Below are positions 38,116 through 50,573 of a stretch of DNA of 64,000 nucleotides, one piece after another. The position numbers and the translations under genes were made by a program. Location of the stretch: positions 18,349,206 to 18,413,205 of the forward strand of contig OZ038459.1 of the NCBI GenBank assembly GCA_964036195.1, read 5' to 3'. Positions within the stretch are counted from its first letter, which is position 1, and every line of letters begins with the position of its first letter. This DNA is from Sphaerolaimus hirsutus (Eukaryota > Nematoda > Chromadorea > Monhysterida > Sphaerolaimidae). The notes under the pieces are model-generated. The model was given only the letters and a program-made list of their open reading frames with translations, did not search any database and was not told where the DNA came from.

Positions 38116-41100
38116 TCACTCGACATAACAATCGACCACGGCGTCTGCAAATTCAGCGGTGGTCGCGTAGCCGCCGATATCGATAGTTTTTGCCAGACCT
38201 TTGGCCAGTACCTGTGTTTTGAATTGGATGGGGTAAAAAGGTTCCAGGGGGCAGTCCCAAGCCCTGTAAAGCGTAAAAGTGTTAAATGTAAAGTCAAATG
38301 CAACGTAAAGTGACAATCAAAACAAAAAAAGATTTTATTACTGAACTTCGCATGACAATTGATAGTTTACTTTGCATTTGACTTTACATTTGACACTACT
38401 TTACACTTAACAGAGCTTGTGACTGCCACCAGGGGGCTGTTTAAGGGGGGGGGGGGTGCAAAGTAAAATGGAAAATGATAAATGCGAAGAAATTTGACAA
38501 AAGGCCAGTCCTCTTGTCAAATTTCTTCGCACTTATCATTTGCCATAAAAGTGAAGTAAATGGTTGAGAGACAAATGGCAAATGACAAGAAAATGTCATA
38601 TAACAAAAATCAAAGAAGAAAAATTAATTTAGATCCAGAAAGCATCATTTCCAATGCCAACTGAAAGGTCAACGACATCAGTCCATCCAACCTTTTCCAC
38701 AGCTGCAGTCAACCTGTCGCCATGATCAAACAGATTCACATGGCGCAGCATATTGCCAGCCGCCAGCAACATGGCAGTGGGGTTTGCAATGTTCCGCCCA
38801 ATTGCGTGCTGGTACGAGTGACGCGCACCCTGAAATATGAGCAGGACTTTGTAGGGCGGAAAAATGTCATGTCTTGGTGCTGACGCCAGCGTTTTTGGCG
38901 CTGAAAAGCACCAGGGCAGTTTTGGCGCTTTGGTCCTAACTCAATTTTTATCGTTTCTGTTAAGTACTTAGGTACGCTTTCAAAACAACTATTGTGTTAT
39001 GTAGTTGACATTTAGTTGACACAAATTGGGGATGTCAACTAGGTAGTTTGTGTGTTATAGGTAGTAGGCCCATATATTATTTCTCACTATCGCTGACCTG
39101 TTCGAAAACGACGCAATCCCTGCCGTAACTCTCGCCTGCAACGATGCCGGCGCCCCCGACCAGACCGGCCGCCAAATTGTCTATTATGTTACCTGAAAAT
39201 AGACAATACGTTTACATTAAAATTGTATGTTGGGTATGTAAGATAGACTACCGTATGTAAGATAGACTACCGTATTTCCTCGAAATACCCCCAGGGGCCA
39301 GATTTAATTCTCCCTGCAGATTTGTAGGGTAGGGCGTACGCCCGATAGATTTTTTAAAGTTCAGCCGCTTCGACGCACATGCACCGAGAGCAAAGCGGTT
39401 TGTAAAATGTACGAAACCATCCCATAAGGTCGCCGATGTTGCAATATGACGTATATCACTTCGATTTTGGCACGGAAATCATGATTTCTTGAAATCATGA
39501 ATCGTCATTTCTTGGCCGTCAGCCAATTCGTTTCTTATTTTATTTTGTCGGGCGGGTTACTCGCATAAGTCGCGCTTTTGTGTAGTCAGGTGGTCACTTT
39601 TTTAGTGTTCACTGTCTGCAACCGAAACCATGAGGGCAGTGACAAGAAAGAAATGCATGCACTAGCGTACAAAAGCGCGACTTATGCCAGTAACCCGCCC
39701 GACAAAATAAAATAAAAAGCGAATTGGCAGACGGCCAAGAAATGACGAAATAGTGATTTCCGGGCCAAAATCGAAGCGATATACGTCATATTGCAATATC
39801 GGTGACCTTAAGGGATGGTTTCGTATATTTTATTAACCGCCTTGCTCTCGGTGCATGTGCGTCGATGCGGCTGAACTTTAAAAAATCTATCGGGCATACG
39901 CCCTACCCAACAAATCTGTAGGGAGAATTAAATCTGGCCCCAGGTCTGAGCGACCTTGTGAAAAAATAACCCCTCCCCTCGAAATACCCCCTTCCCCTCA
40001 AAATTTACACTGAAAAATAAACCCCCTGGTGGCGTATGTATTTCGAGGAAACGAGGATGTACGGTGTATTTATTTCAAAAACAGAAACTCAAAAATTATT
40101 TAAACCCCCATTACATTCAGACAAGAATATAGTGTCACAGAAGACGCATGCTGGCACAAAGCCAACTCACCGTACAAATTAGGCATGACCATAACATCGA
40201 ACTGTTGCGGTCGTGCGACCAACTGCATGCAGCAATTGTCGATGATCATATTATCAAATTCCACGTGCGGATACAGCTCAGATATTTCTTCGCACGTGTG
40301 CAAGAAAAGTCCATCCCCCAGTTTCATTATGTTTGCTTTGTGTACTGCGGTAACTTTTTTTCTGCCGTGCCTGAAATGATTGTGGTTTGATTAAACTGAC
40401 AATTTTTTACTGGCACTCTGCGTTGATCGACCTATTTTACCTATTTTATCGACCTAGTAGGAAACCTATTTTCTTGAATAAGTTCAGTGGAAAAACTTCT
40501 TATCAAAATTTAGTGACCAGGAGCTTATTTGAGGGGGGTTATATATTTATATTTAAATTAAACTTACACTGTAAATATTTATGTAATGACCGTGATTTGT
40601 GATAGTGCAGCTTCACCATTTTGTCAATTTTTGTCATGTGTTCAATTTTAAGATTCTATGTGCAAGGCATAAATATTTACAAATAAATATCACAAAAGTC
40701 AGGGAGTTACAACTACATACTCTTTTCACTCACAAAGACAGGATCTATTGTTGATTTTACCATGAACTAGCACTGCAGTAAGATATCGATAAAAGTAAAC
40801 ATCAAAACCAACTTGGTGGCATAATCAAATGCAAATTTGGCAATTCTCTGAATCTTGGGCCTGGTACTAATTTTCAGCGATTCCACAATGCCCGAAACTG
40901 ATTCATGTTCTAATGCAGAGTACTCGCCCTCAGTTTGTTCCCTGATTATGACCATGTCAAGTCCGGAATGTCGAGATTCCACACCGGGAAGATTCTGCAG
41001 ATAAAAGGTGTTTTGAAAGGATGCAAAAATTTATAAGGCCACTACAAATGCAACCTTAATTCGGACGACATTAGCAAAGAGATCTAGCGCGCGACGCAAT

Positions 41101-42336
41101 TTGATGCCCAGTGATTGTAGCTCGCCTAAGTGCTGCCTGAAAAAGTGAAATTGAGTTTATGGATGGCACTTGATTTTGTATAACTGATAAAAAAAATAAA
41201 AAATCAGAATTTTCGGTAGACATGCACTAGGTATTTTTTGCACAGTAGTATGCAATTTCACTTTCAGATTGACTGACGTGAGGGTGGTTTTCATTGTCTT
41301 TTTGGTGACAAACCTTCCATTTCCACATTTTACAAAGTAAAAATATGCCCTGATATGTTAGTGTATCATACAAAATACATCAAATGTGACAATAACGTAC
41401 ACATATTTTTGCTTTATACCCCCATCCTGGATGATTTTGAAAAATCTTATTTTAATTTGAATAAATCAATTTTTTAATAGATTTTTTGATCTCAAGGTGT
41501 TTGAAAAAAACTTAATTCAGTTCTGGTTGAAAAAAACAAATTGTCTCCAACAAACTATTACACTCACAGATAAGCGGGCTGAATAACCCCCTGCAGAGCG
41601 ACGCCATTGTTTCTGTAAATCGACGCGACCACTTCATCCAGCGGTTCAGACCAGGAACTGTGCACCTCACTGCGAGTGGAACAAATGTTTTTTTCTTTTT
41701 ATAATTTATAAAAAAACTGTTCATCACTGTAGAATCTACAGAGGAGCTGAGAAGACAGTGATGTAAAGAATAGCTGTCATACATTCTGGGGGCTATCCCG
41801 AGCCATGTTAAGTGTAAAGTCAAGTGTCAAATGTCATGTAAAATGTCAAGCAAAGTGAAACGCAACCATTTTATTACAGAACTTTTCACACTTTACATGA
41901 CAATTGACAAATATGTATCATATTTTACATGAAATTTGACGCTTGACTTTACATTTTTCGTGTAGCCTGATTAGTCACAAATATAGTTATGAATTTAAGT
42001 GCTGATCAATTCAAGGACATTCTCATCGACACCCAACCTGACCGATCGAGATCCCCAAAATTATCAGCCCACTTCAATTTCATACCAGTTTGCAATAAAA
42101 CACGCACACCTCAAGAATTTCTCCTCAAAATCGACCGGTATTCCAGTCTGAGAGAAAACGTGCTGCACGGCGCTAATCAATTCGGGGCTGACGCCATCCC
42201 CAGGAATAGATGTGACTTGTACTCGTTTTTCTCCCTCTGTTTTGTGCAATTTTCGCGCAGCGGATGCAATGCATCGTGACTGGTGGCTAACTGGTCTTGT
42301 TAGGCGCTGCGCCAAGGTACAGGATCGGTGCAACAT
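38116..42336 (-). CDS. IDH3B: Isocitrate dehydrogenase [NAD] subunit beta, mitochondrial, 8 exons
   Basis: Subunit of the mitochondrial NAD-dependent isocitrate dehydrogenase of the citric-acid cycle (isocitrate to 2-oxoglutarate, CO2 and NADH). Exons 42336-42110, 41669-41568, 41136-41055, 40994-40813, 40370-40171, 39192-39098, 38829-38692, 38211-38116; 373 aa, phases all consistent. The first about 35 residues are basic and Ser-rich without acidic residues, as in a mitochondrial presequence. Then follow '[11 protein letters not shown]', '[10 protein letters not shown]', '[19 protein letters not shown]' (REQ points to beta rather than gamma), '[11 protein letters not shown]', '[18 protein letters not shown]', '[11 protein letters not shown]', 'VMPNLYG', '[16 protein letters not shown]', '[11 protein letters not shown]' and '[11 protein letters not shown]'. 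Donor 4 is ACCAA|gttggt and donor 7 is AAAAG|gttgga, both forced by conserved protein sequence. Intron 5 contains the family-C element and intron 7 a family-A element. It lies head-to-head with MPI. Confidence 0.96.
38248..38429. mobile_element. Family-A element within IDH3B intron 7
   Basis: GGGGCAGTCCCAAGCCCTGT at the left and ACTGCCAC at the right, with CAG on both sides (38245-38247, 38430-38432). It lies 36 bases upstream of the exon 8 acceptor on the minus strand, so it does not define the splice site. A second palindromic repeat with AAATTTCTTCGCA arms follows at about 38455-38590. Confidence 0.8.
39295..39940. mobile_element. Family-C palindromic element, copy 2
   Basis: Same ends and arms as the copy at 12024, 646 bp, again flanked by CAG on both sides (39292-39294, 39941-39943). 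It lies in IDH3B intron 5, inside another repeat bounded by ACCGTATTTCCTCGAAATAC at 39268 and the complementary GTATTTCGAGGAAACG at about 40035. Confidence 0.85.
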
Positions 42337-43084
42337 TTTCGGGACAGTGCCAAGAATTTTATGTTATTTTTTTCACGTGGATGTCCATGTGAAAACCATT
42401 TAACCGTGATAAATGAGATATGGTAGGGCACAAAACCTATTTATGTGTGATTTTTATACTGATGATTGCATTAATATGGTATATTGTGCATTGAAATTGC
42501 GTTTGAGATTGGCCTTCGATGACAACAAAATTTACGAATGTATCCTTTTGTTGCGGAGATACCTGTAAACTTGGCAACGGGCCATTATTTTCGAAATCGC
42601 TATAAATAAAAGCAAAGTAGGCTTAAAATAGTTAACATTAAGTTAAAAAACATTTATATAGACGAAAATAGCAATTATCAACGTGAAATTTGGCAAAATA
42701 GAGCACTTCTAAGCGATTTTGAGCAAAAATTGAGAATAATCGCTCAAAGTAAAACACGCTACCGTTAACTTGGAGGTGGGTCAAGTTCACATACTTGGAT
42801 TTGTCGCATGGCGTGGCGAGTTTAATCTGCTCAATCGCCTTCCTATGATTACGTGCCAAATTGTACCAATTCGAATCGGCTGGCAAATACCAATCAACCT
42901 GCACATAACACCCATTGTTTGGGCCAATCTTCCGCCTATACAAACAACATTTTGATATTTGCAAACACCGTTTTCGACAAAAAAAAAGAAAAAAAGTCTT
43001 TTGAATTCCTTCCAAACAAACCCCACACCCAAAGGTCAACTCCCCCCCCCTCCAGCCCTCCCCACTCAATCCACCAACTCAACA
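42337..43084. promoter_or_regulatory. Shared divergent promoter region of IDH3B and MPI
   Basis: The start codons of IDH3B (minus) and MPI (plus) face away from each other across 748 bp. No other gene fits between them, so both promoters must lie here or in the first exons. I see no clear TATA box at a credible distance on either side. The MPI side ends in a C-rich tract just before the ATG. An inferred regulatory region, not a demonstrated one. Confidence 0.5.
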
Positions 43085-46000
43085 ATGCTGCGTCTGCGCG
43101 GCTCGGTGCAGCACTACGCGTGGGGCAAGCCGGCCGCGTCCAGTTTGGTCGCCCAGTTGCTGTGCGCCGGCGACAGTTCCGTCGGCATCAATGATCAGAC
43201 GCAGCCTTATGCGGAGGTGGGGTTGGGGACTTTTTTTTTTGGGGGGGGGGGGGGTTCGTGAGTTTGTGGTTGTTGGGAAATTAGTGTTAGGGTTGGAGAG
43301 TAGATGGCGTCATTTTTGTAGCGGATGTGTATAGGGTTCAAACGGGATCCCGATCCCGGATCCCGTGAAATTCCGGGATTTAGCAGTCCCGATCCTGAAA
43401 CTTTTCAAATCCCGATCCCGAGAAACTCCAAAGTCCGGGATCCCGATCCCGGAAAAATTAGTGGTAATTATCAGACGCGAAAAAACGACGTTTTTGCATG
43501 CAAAAATGTGAACGCAAACCCCCAGCGTTCATTTTATGCCACGTTTCTGGCATCCAACAGTGTTTTCAGACCAAGTTTTTCATTATTCAGATGGTTATGA
43601 TAGATTTCTATGCAAAACACGCGGTCCGCATTTATAAAAACTATACAGTAAAGCGTTTATAAAAACTATACGTCTCAAATTGTATATAATTTCAGTTGTG
43701 GCTTGGCACGCATCCAAAAGGCGAATCAATTATTTGGGACAGCGACGAAAAGCTGAGCGATTGGATAAAGAAAAACAATGCTGCAGTTGGTGATGAAAAG
43801 CTACTGAAATGGTGTTTGGACAATGATGGACAAGTACCTTTCCTGTTCAAAGTTCTCAGTGTTAACAAAGCACTCTCCATACAATCGCATCCGTCTAAGG
43901 TCACTACTTAACTTAACTGTTTTTCTCTTCAAATTTATTTTTTCAAAAATAAAAGTTGAAAAACGCAGAAACAAGCTGAGGAGCTGCACGCTCGCGACCC
44001 AGTCAATTATCCGGATGGGAATCACAAGCCTGAGATGGCCATTGCGCTGACGCCATTTGAAATGTTGTGCGGTTTCAGACCGGCCACTGAAGTGCTTCAG
44101 AATTTGAAAGGTGAATGTGCTTTTGTGACGGGCTGTGCCGTATCGGACCAGATTTTTGGAAGCTTTGAAGTCAAGGACGTATCCAGGGGGGGGGGGGGGG
44201 GCGGGGGGGGGGGGCTGCAGCCCCCCCCCGCTCCCGGGGTGAGACCTAAAAAATGCTGGGAAAAGCAACTTTTCCTATTCATTTTTCATGGTAGGTGCAA
44301 AAAATTTCGCGCGCTGGGGCGCGACCTCCCCTCCAACACATAATTGTCAGCGGATCGGTCCCTGGTGACACAAATCCATGAAATTGTGTGCCCTCCGCTG
44401 TGTATGAACGTGTATTTCATACATATACAGCGCACGGCCGTATCCAGGGGGGGGCGGGGGGGCTGCAGCCCCCCCCCTCCCGGTGCGAGACCAGAAAGTG
44501 ACCTTAAAATGTGACTTTTTCAACGTCAGCGTAAAAAATTTTGCGCGCAAGCGCGCATTCTTCGCCAGACAAGGTTTATTATCATCAGATTTGCTCCATG
44601 TGACCGCAAATCGTGATAAATACACTCAATATTGTGCTTTTTGCTGTTTTGTATGTATATTTACATACATATACAGCGTTTCATGGCGCTGGCGCCAACG
44701 CCAATGGCGCCATGGCGTGGCGCCTACTAATGACGCCAGCGCCATGGCGCCATTCCGCCACTAGTTAGCTAAAATTTTAGGGGGGGGGCTGAGCCCCCCC
44801 CCCTCGCCGCTCAAAAATCCTGGATACGTCCCTGATACAGCGGTTTCTGGCGCTGGCGCCATGGCGTGGCGCCTATGAATGGCGCCAACGCCATGGCGCC
44901 ATTCCGTCACTATGTAGGCGAAATTTCAAGGGGGGGGGGGCTGAGCCCCCCCCCCCCCCCCCGTTCGCCGGGCTCCGTAAACAGGCAGCCCCCCCCCCCC
45001 GCTCGAAAATCCTGGATACGTCCCTGTTTGAAGTAGCTTTTTTTTGTTGCAGTTGTATTTTTGAGTCGTACGCAGTCGTTTTTGACCCAACTATTTTTTT
45101 ATATTTTTTTATTATTAAATTTATTTGTCTTATTAAAATTAATTATTAATTTATATACCAAACCTATTAAATAAAATAAGTTGCTTATAATACTTCATAA
45201 CCTTCAATATCAAAAATACCGTTCTATACGTTGTGCGATTTTAGTCTCACTCAAGGACGTATCCAGGGGGGGGGGGGCGGGGGGGGCTGCAGCCCCCCCC
45301 CTTCCCGGGGTGAGACCAAAAAAGTCCCGGAAAATGCGATTATGGGGTGGAATTTGGAAGGTACCCATAAAATTTTTTGCGCGCAAGCGCGCAATCTTCC
45401 ATTACACATAAGGTATTTTCAGCGGATCGACCTCTGCACATGCATATAGCTAAAAATGCCATCCAGGTGTGCCTGCCGCTGAGTATATATCTATATATAC
45501 ATACACATACAGCGACCCTTGGCGCCAGCGCCAACGCCAATGGCGCCATGACGTGGCGCCTACGAATGGCGCCAGCGCCATGGCGCCATTCCGTCACTCT
45601 GTAGGCAAAATTTTAGGGGGGGGGGGCTGAGCCCCCCCCGTTCGCGAGGCTCCGTAAACAAACACCCCCCCCCGCTCAAAATTCCTGGATACGTCCCTGG
45701 TCTCACTTATAATATATTTATCTCACCAAAAATCCTAAAACCCCCACCCAGACACCCCTGAATTATTTGAACTAGTCGGCGGCGAGGCATTCACCCAGCT
45801 GCAAACTGGCGTCGATCAACTCGAACAACCCGACGCCGATCCCGCACAGGTCGACGCCGCCGTGCGCCAGGGATTGAAAGCTTGCTTCACTGCTCTGATG
45901 AGCCAGCCCGAGGTTTTGGTGCAGAGAAATGTGGCCAGTTTGGTTGAGAGAGTGGCTCTGGCGCGTTAGTTGAATTGCGCGCTGTTCCGCTTGTTACTGA

Positions 46001-49000
46001 ATACTTTGTGCAGGGGTCTCCAAGATTTTGGCCCTCGCGGGGGCTGGATCAGCCATCTATCGCTCCTCCCGAGGGATAGATGGCTGAAAAAATTTTCTGG
46101 GGGGAGGCTCGCGGAGGCAAAATATATAGGCTTTTTCAGTGCATAGAAGGCCGAAAGGGGAAACAAATCGCTAGCAATCGGTTAAAAGTGGCTAAAAGTA
46201 GGTTTAAAATAGCTAAAAACAGACATAACCGCGCATATAGCAGGAAGAGCACGAATTTGAAGGTTAAAAACTATAAAAAGGTGCGAAAATAGGTGATTTT
46301 TAGCAATAATTGGGGCAAAATTTCTCAAAAACCACTCCAGATAGATAGATAGCTGAGCGATTTGGGGGGTCTTTTGGGGGTAGTAGCCAAAAATTTTGCC
46401 TCGGGATAGATAGCTGGCGGATTTGGGGGGGGCAGCCTAGGGTTGGAAAAAAACGTTTTTTTTATCACTCGATGTTGTTGTTTTTTAACTAGGGTGTCAA
46501 CAAAAACTTTTTGGCGGAAAACGGAAACGGAAAAATTTTTGCACTTGCCGGAAAACGGAAACGGAAACGGAAAAAAATTTGCACCTGCCGGAAAACGGAA
46601 AAATGAAAGGCCGGAAACCGGAAACGGAAACGGAAAAATTTGCTGAAATTATACCGGAAACGGAAAAAATTTGCTGAAATTTTGCCGGAAACGGAAAAAA
46701 AATTGCACAAATTTATCAAGAAATCAAAAAAATTGCAGAAATCTTGCTAGAAATAGAAACAATTCACATAATTGAGAACCTGCATGCATGTTTACCAGTT
46801 TGGCTGAAACAGAAAACAGAGAATTGAGCCAGAAAATGAAAAAAAGTTGGAAAAACAGCAGTTGAGCCGGAAAACGGAAAAAAGGCGGAAAAACTGAAAT
46901 TTTAGCCGGAAAACGGAAAATGAGCCGGAAAAACGGAAACGGAAAAAAAATTTAGCAGCCGGAAAACGGAAACGGAAAAAAATTTTCCTGTGGAAAGCGG
47001 AAACGGAAAACGGAAAACGGAAAGTTGACACCCTATTTTTAACGTTTTTTGTTAATAAAAAACGTTTTTTTTTAAAAGCTCCCAGATATGACCTAGTGTA
47101 AACATATATGGGTATATCAGACAGTGGCAATACTCTGTGATGTTAAATATGACCATATAATGGCTGTGGAGTCATGGGATAGCATTATAAGTGGTGATTT
47201 GTGTCAAAAATATCCATTTTTTGTCGACATGTTCGTATATCGCCTTACAGTCGATTGTTCGGTGACTTCAGGTGAAGTTTGGAACGGAATAGTGATCAAA
47301 CAAGGTTATAAAAGGAGGTGGTTACTTTGGGAGTGAAGTTACACACTGGAGGTACATGGAGCACATTACCTCAATATTATATAATACAGCAACATATGAC
47401 TGCTTATTCACCTATGGTAGCACATGGTAGCAGCAGAAATCGATGCTTTGATACTAAAAATGCCACAAAACCAATGAAAGCAACCACCAATGTCAATTTG
47501 TGTGTGAAATTGCGCGCTTGCGCGCAAAAATTTTGCAAAATACCTAGTGCTTAGTACTAAAAATTTTGGCCGATGTTTTTTTATAAAAAAACATTTCGGA
47601 CATCATGTTTTAAAAAACAACAACGTTTTTTTAATAAAAAACGTTTTTAAAAAAACATCGGCCAACCCTAGGGCAGCCCCCCCCCCAGCCCCCCCCCCCC
47701 CTAGGAGACCCCTGACTTTGTGTTTTTATGCTACGTGAATTTTAACTACTGTATTTCTTCTAATAGAACTACATACGTCCAATAGAAAGATACCTCCAAT
47801 AGGACGTCGTGTTTTAGCGCACTTTTGCCCGCACGAATACAATAGGACAGGGGTCTCGTAGGGGGGGGGGGGGGCTGCCCCCCTCCCCAAATCGGCCAGC
47901 TATCTATCTATCCCGGAGGCCGCTCAGCTATCTATCTATCCCGATGCAAAATTTTTGGCTACTACCCCCAAAGACCCCCCTCCCCCCAAATCGCTCAGCT
48001 ATCTATCTGTATGGAGTGGTTTTTGAGAAATTTTGCCCCAATTTTCGCTCAAAATCACCAATTTTTTTTTAGTTTTTCACCTTCAAAATCGTGCATTCCG
48101 GCTTTATGCATAGTTATATACCTTTTGTTAGCCATTTTAAACCTACTTTTGGCTACTTTTAACTGATTATTAGCGATTTTTTTCCCCTTTCTGCAGTCTT
48201 AACCTTGAAAAAGCCCATAGATTGTGCCCCCGCCATCCCCCCCACCCCCAACACCCGCCCCAGCCCCCCCCCCAGAAAAGTTTTCAGCTATCTATCCCTC
48301 CGGAGGAGCGATTTGTTATCTATCCAGCCCCCGCGAGGGCCAAAATCTTGGAGACCCCTGCAATAGGACGGCAACTTCCAGTAGAACGGCACCTCCAATA
48401 GAACGGCAGGTAGAAATTACGTTATAAGTGTGCCAAAACACAAATATGAAAAATGGATGGCGAGAACGTTCAAATCTTTCAAACAGATGTTAAACTTTCT
48501 CGTTGTTGCTCTATTAGAAACAATACGGTACATAAATATTTGTTTCGCATCAATACCATTTTTTGACGTGGAATCACAGTGAAGTCGCGCAAGGACGCCG
48601 ACCAGTACGGCAACTACATCCTGTCGGAGCTGCTCATCAGACTGAATTTTCACTTCCCCGGCGATGTGGGAGTTCTAGCGCCATTTTTCCTGAATCATTT
48701 TGTTTTACAACCTGGCGAGGCGGCTTTCTTCAAGTCGAATGAGCCACATGCGTATTTGTATGGAGGTTGGTTTTTCAACTGTGAAGCATGACCGTCTAAA
48801 TTGAATTAAATATGTCAAATTCTGAATGTAAAATTAAAATCAGATTTTTCAAAATAGCCTGTTTTTATGTGATGTTTCATGCTGTGGAAGTGTGTAGAAG
48901 CACATTCGCTGATTTTATATTGTCACATTTAAAATACACACACTGTCAATTTGTGAGTGAAAACGCAACAAAAATGGCAAAACACCCAGTGGATTGCTAC

Positions 49001-50573
49001 AGGAAATTTTGTCTTTTTATTCAAAAAATTTTTTGATTGATCCAGCCTGTGATTTCAGTTAAAAAATAGTTTCATCCATAAATATGACCACTACGCAAAA
49101 ATCTTTAAAATTCAAAACTGTTTGAAAAAAGCGTGCTCTCAACATGACAGGTGACAAGTTTGGATATATCAAGCGCATAAGTTCCGTAAACACTCAGATT
49201 GTATCGAATGCATGGCCTGTTCGGACAACACAATCCGAGCTGGCTTGACGCCAAAATTCAAAGATGTGCCAACTTTGTGCGAATCTCTCACCTACAGAAG
49301 TGAATCTGCCGAGAAAAACAAATTTCTTCCCGTGGAGAAAAGTGGTCCTGATTGTCAAGCTGGTGGGGATGGGAAAGGCCAGGTTTTGGTATATGACCCA
49401 CCGGTGTCCGAATTTGTAGTGCACGCGTTGAAGGTGTGTTTTGCGGAAACCGATTTCTTATGTAATTGAGTTGATCTTAAGAACTTGGGACTTTGGGCAT
49501 ATCCTACGATTCCCGACTCCCGACGTCCAGACTCTGTCATATGTCATAAGAAGTGTCAAAATTCATGTAAAATGCCCTGGAAACTGGCGAATGACTGGCA
49601 TCAAATAAAAGCAAATTTGACATTTTACATGTGTTTTATATGAATTTTCACATTTTACAGGGAATTATATATTTATTTTCACACTTTGCATTACATTTGA
49701 CATTTTACAGAGTCTAGGAGTGACACCAGCTGTCTATAAGTTTTATTAGAGGTTTCATCAAGACATACAAAGTTTTGGCCGGGAATAAATGGGAATCTGC
49801 TACAACGGAAAATGCATGGAAAATTTGATCTAAAAGATTTCACCCTCATTCGAGACCTCTTTTCAATTTGAAATTCGAAAATACAGGCTCTGCCATCGCA
49901 AACGGTCACAATATCGCCTCTGCCCACCGTCAGTATCCTGATAGTTTGCGAAGGATTAGCTCAGATTTTGATTGATAAGAAATCTGGACCGGTGCCAAAA
50001 TCACCGAAATTAGACGGCGATGAAATTAAAAAAGGCCATTTCTTTGTGGTGCCCGCGAACTTTTCGGCCGTGTTGCAGTGCCCTGTAGGAGATTTGCCGT
50101 TTTTGGCTTATCGGTTGGTTTGGAACCTTTCAGTGTTTGTGATATTGACTGAAAAGAAGCTGATCAGCTAAAATCGCCGATCAAGCTGCTGATGTCGGGC
50201 AGTCGCTCTAATGAAATTCACTTTAAAACTTTTTTTACGATAACAATCAATATGTTAAATTGGACACGCTTCCCTGTATCTAATAATCAATTCAGACGGG
50301 GCAGTTTGTCGGGTTCAAACTTCCTACCCGATCAATGCACCCATGTTCATTTGAGCCTGTGTCGGTAGTCATCTGAACCCGCTAGTCATTATCATGAGTT
50401 ACGGGTTTAGATGACTAGCGGGTTCAGATGACTACTAGGCCTGCGCCGTTCATTTCACCAAGGTGTAGGGGTTTTTGGTCAATTTGAAAGCCATCCAATA
50501 ACTATGTACTTAAATATTATTTTTTACACTACTCAGGGCGTTCACTTCCGCATCCGATGTGGCTAATTTATGA
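43085..50573 (+). CDS. MPI: Mannose-6-phosphate isomerase (phosphomannose isomerase), 8 exons
   Basis: Cytosolic zinc enzyme interconverting fructose-6-phosphate and mannose-6-phosphate, which supplies mannose for N-glycans and GPI anchors. Exons 43085-43216, 43696-43899, 43969-44110, 45752-45964, 48580-48765, 49198-49433, 49887-50113, 50537-50573; 458 aa, every junction in phase. Type I motifs are present: 'QHYAWGK', 'LWLGTHPKG', '[19 protein letters not shown]' (zinc-binding QSHP), '[19 protein letters not shown]', '[20 protein letters not shown]' (zinc ligand region EPHAY), '[20 protein letters not shown]', 'FFVVPAN', and a C-terminal FRA/YRA end. Exons are GC-rich near the start. Introns 3 and 4 (1.6 and 2.6 kb) are almost wholly transposons with perfect 8-bp target duplications. 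Donors after exons 5 and 7 are GTTGGT. The length is slightly above the usual 420-440 aa because of a longer loop in exon 6. Confidence 0.97.
44172..45026. mobile_element. hAT-like element CAAGGACGTATCC with a nested relative, MPI intron 3
   Basis: The outer copy is flanked by exact TTTGAAGT on both sides. A relative (44433-44834, CACGGCCGTATCC...GGATACGTCCCTG) is inserted inside it with exact ATACAGCG duplications. Another complete copy follows at 45252-45699. Confidence 0.88.
45252..45699. mobile_element. hAT-like element CAAGGACGTATCC, MPI intron 3
   Basis: CAAGGACGTATCCAGGGGGG and CCTGGATACGTCCCTG ends; exact 8-bp duplication GTCTCACT. The core is GGCGCCATGACGTGGCGCC-like. It ends about 50 bases before MPI exon 4. 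Confidence 0.88.
46011..47714. mobile_element. Three-deep nest of hAT-like elements, MPI intron 4
   Basis: The outer CAGGGGTCTCCAAG...GGAGACCCCTG has exact flanks ACTTTGTG. Inside, TAGGGTTGG...CCAACCCTA (46438-47670) has exact flanks GGGCAGCC. Inside that, TAGGGTGTCAAC...GTTGACACCCTA (46490-47035) has exact flanks TTTTTAAC, with GGAAAACGGAAACGG arms. The order of insertion is therefore readable. Confidence 0.9.
47848..48360. mobile_element. hAT-like element CAGGGGTCTC inside an ACCGTATTT-type repeat, MPI intron 4
   Basis: Exact 8-bp flanks CAATAGGA. The host repeat starts with TACTGTATTTCTTCTAATAGAAC at 47749 and ends with TCTATTAGAAACAATACGGTA at about 48531, close to MPI exon 5 at 48580. 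Confidence 0.85.
49511..49726. mobile_element. Degraded family-A element in MPI intron 6
   Basis: The right end ACAGAGTCTAGGAGTGACAC followed by CAG is clear; the left end (CAGACTCTGTCATATGTC) is eroded. The arms contain the family's TGTCAAA/TTTTACATG words. It lies within the intron between exons 6 and 7, about 160 bases before the next exon. Confidence 0.6.

Noticed and set aside
41512..41823. 103-aa frame extending IDH3B exon 2 upstream into family-A sequence
   Set aside because: The exon begins at the ctcgcag acceptor at 41669; the extension is intron and repeat.
46489..47130. Long open frames of Phe-Arg repeats on the minus strand
   Set aside because: They are translations of the GGAAAACGG arms of a transposon with perfect 8-bp target duplication.
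49691..49927. 78-aa minus-strand frame over MPI exon 7
   Set aside because: Antisense shadow; the plus frame continues MPI in phase and matches its C-terminal region.
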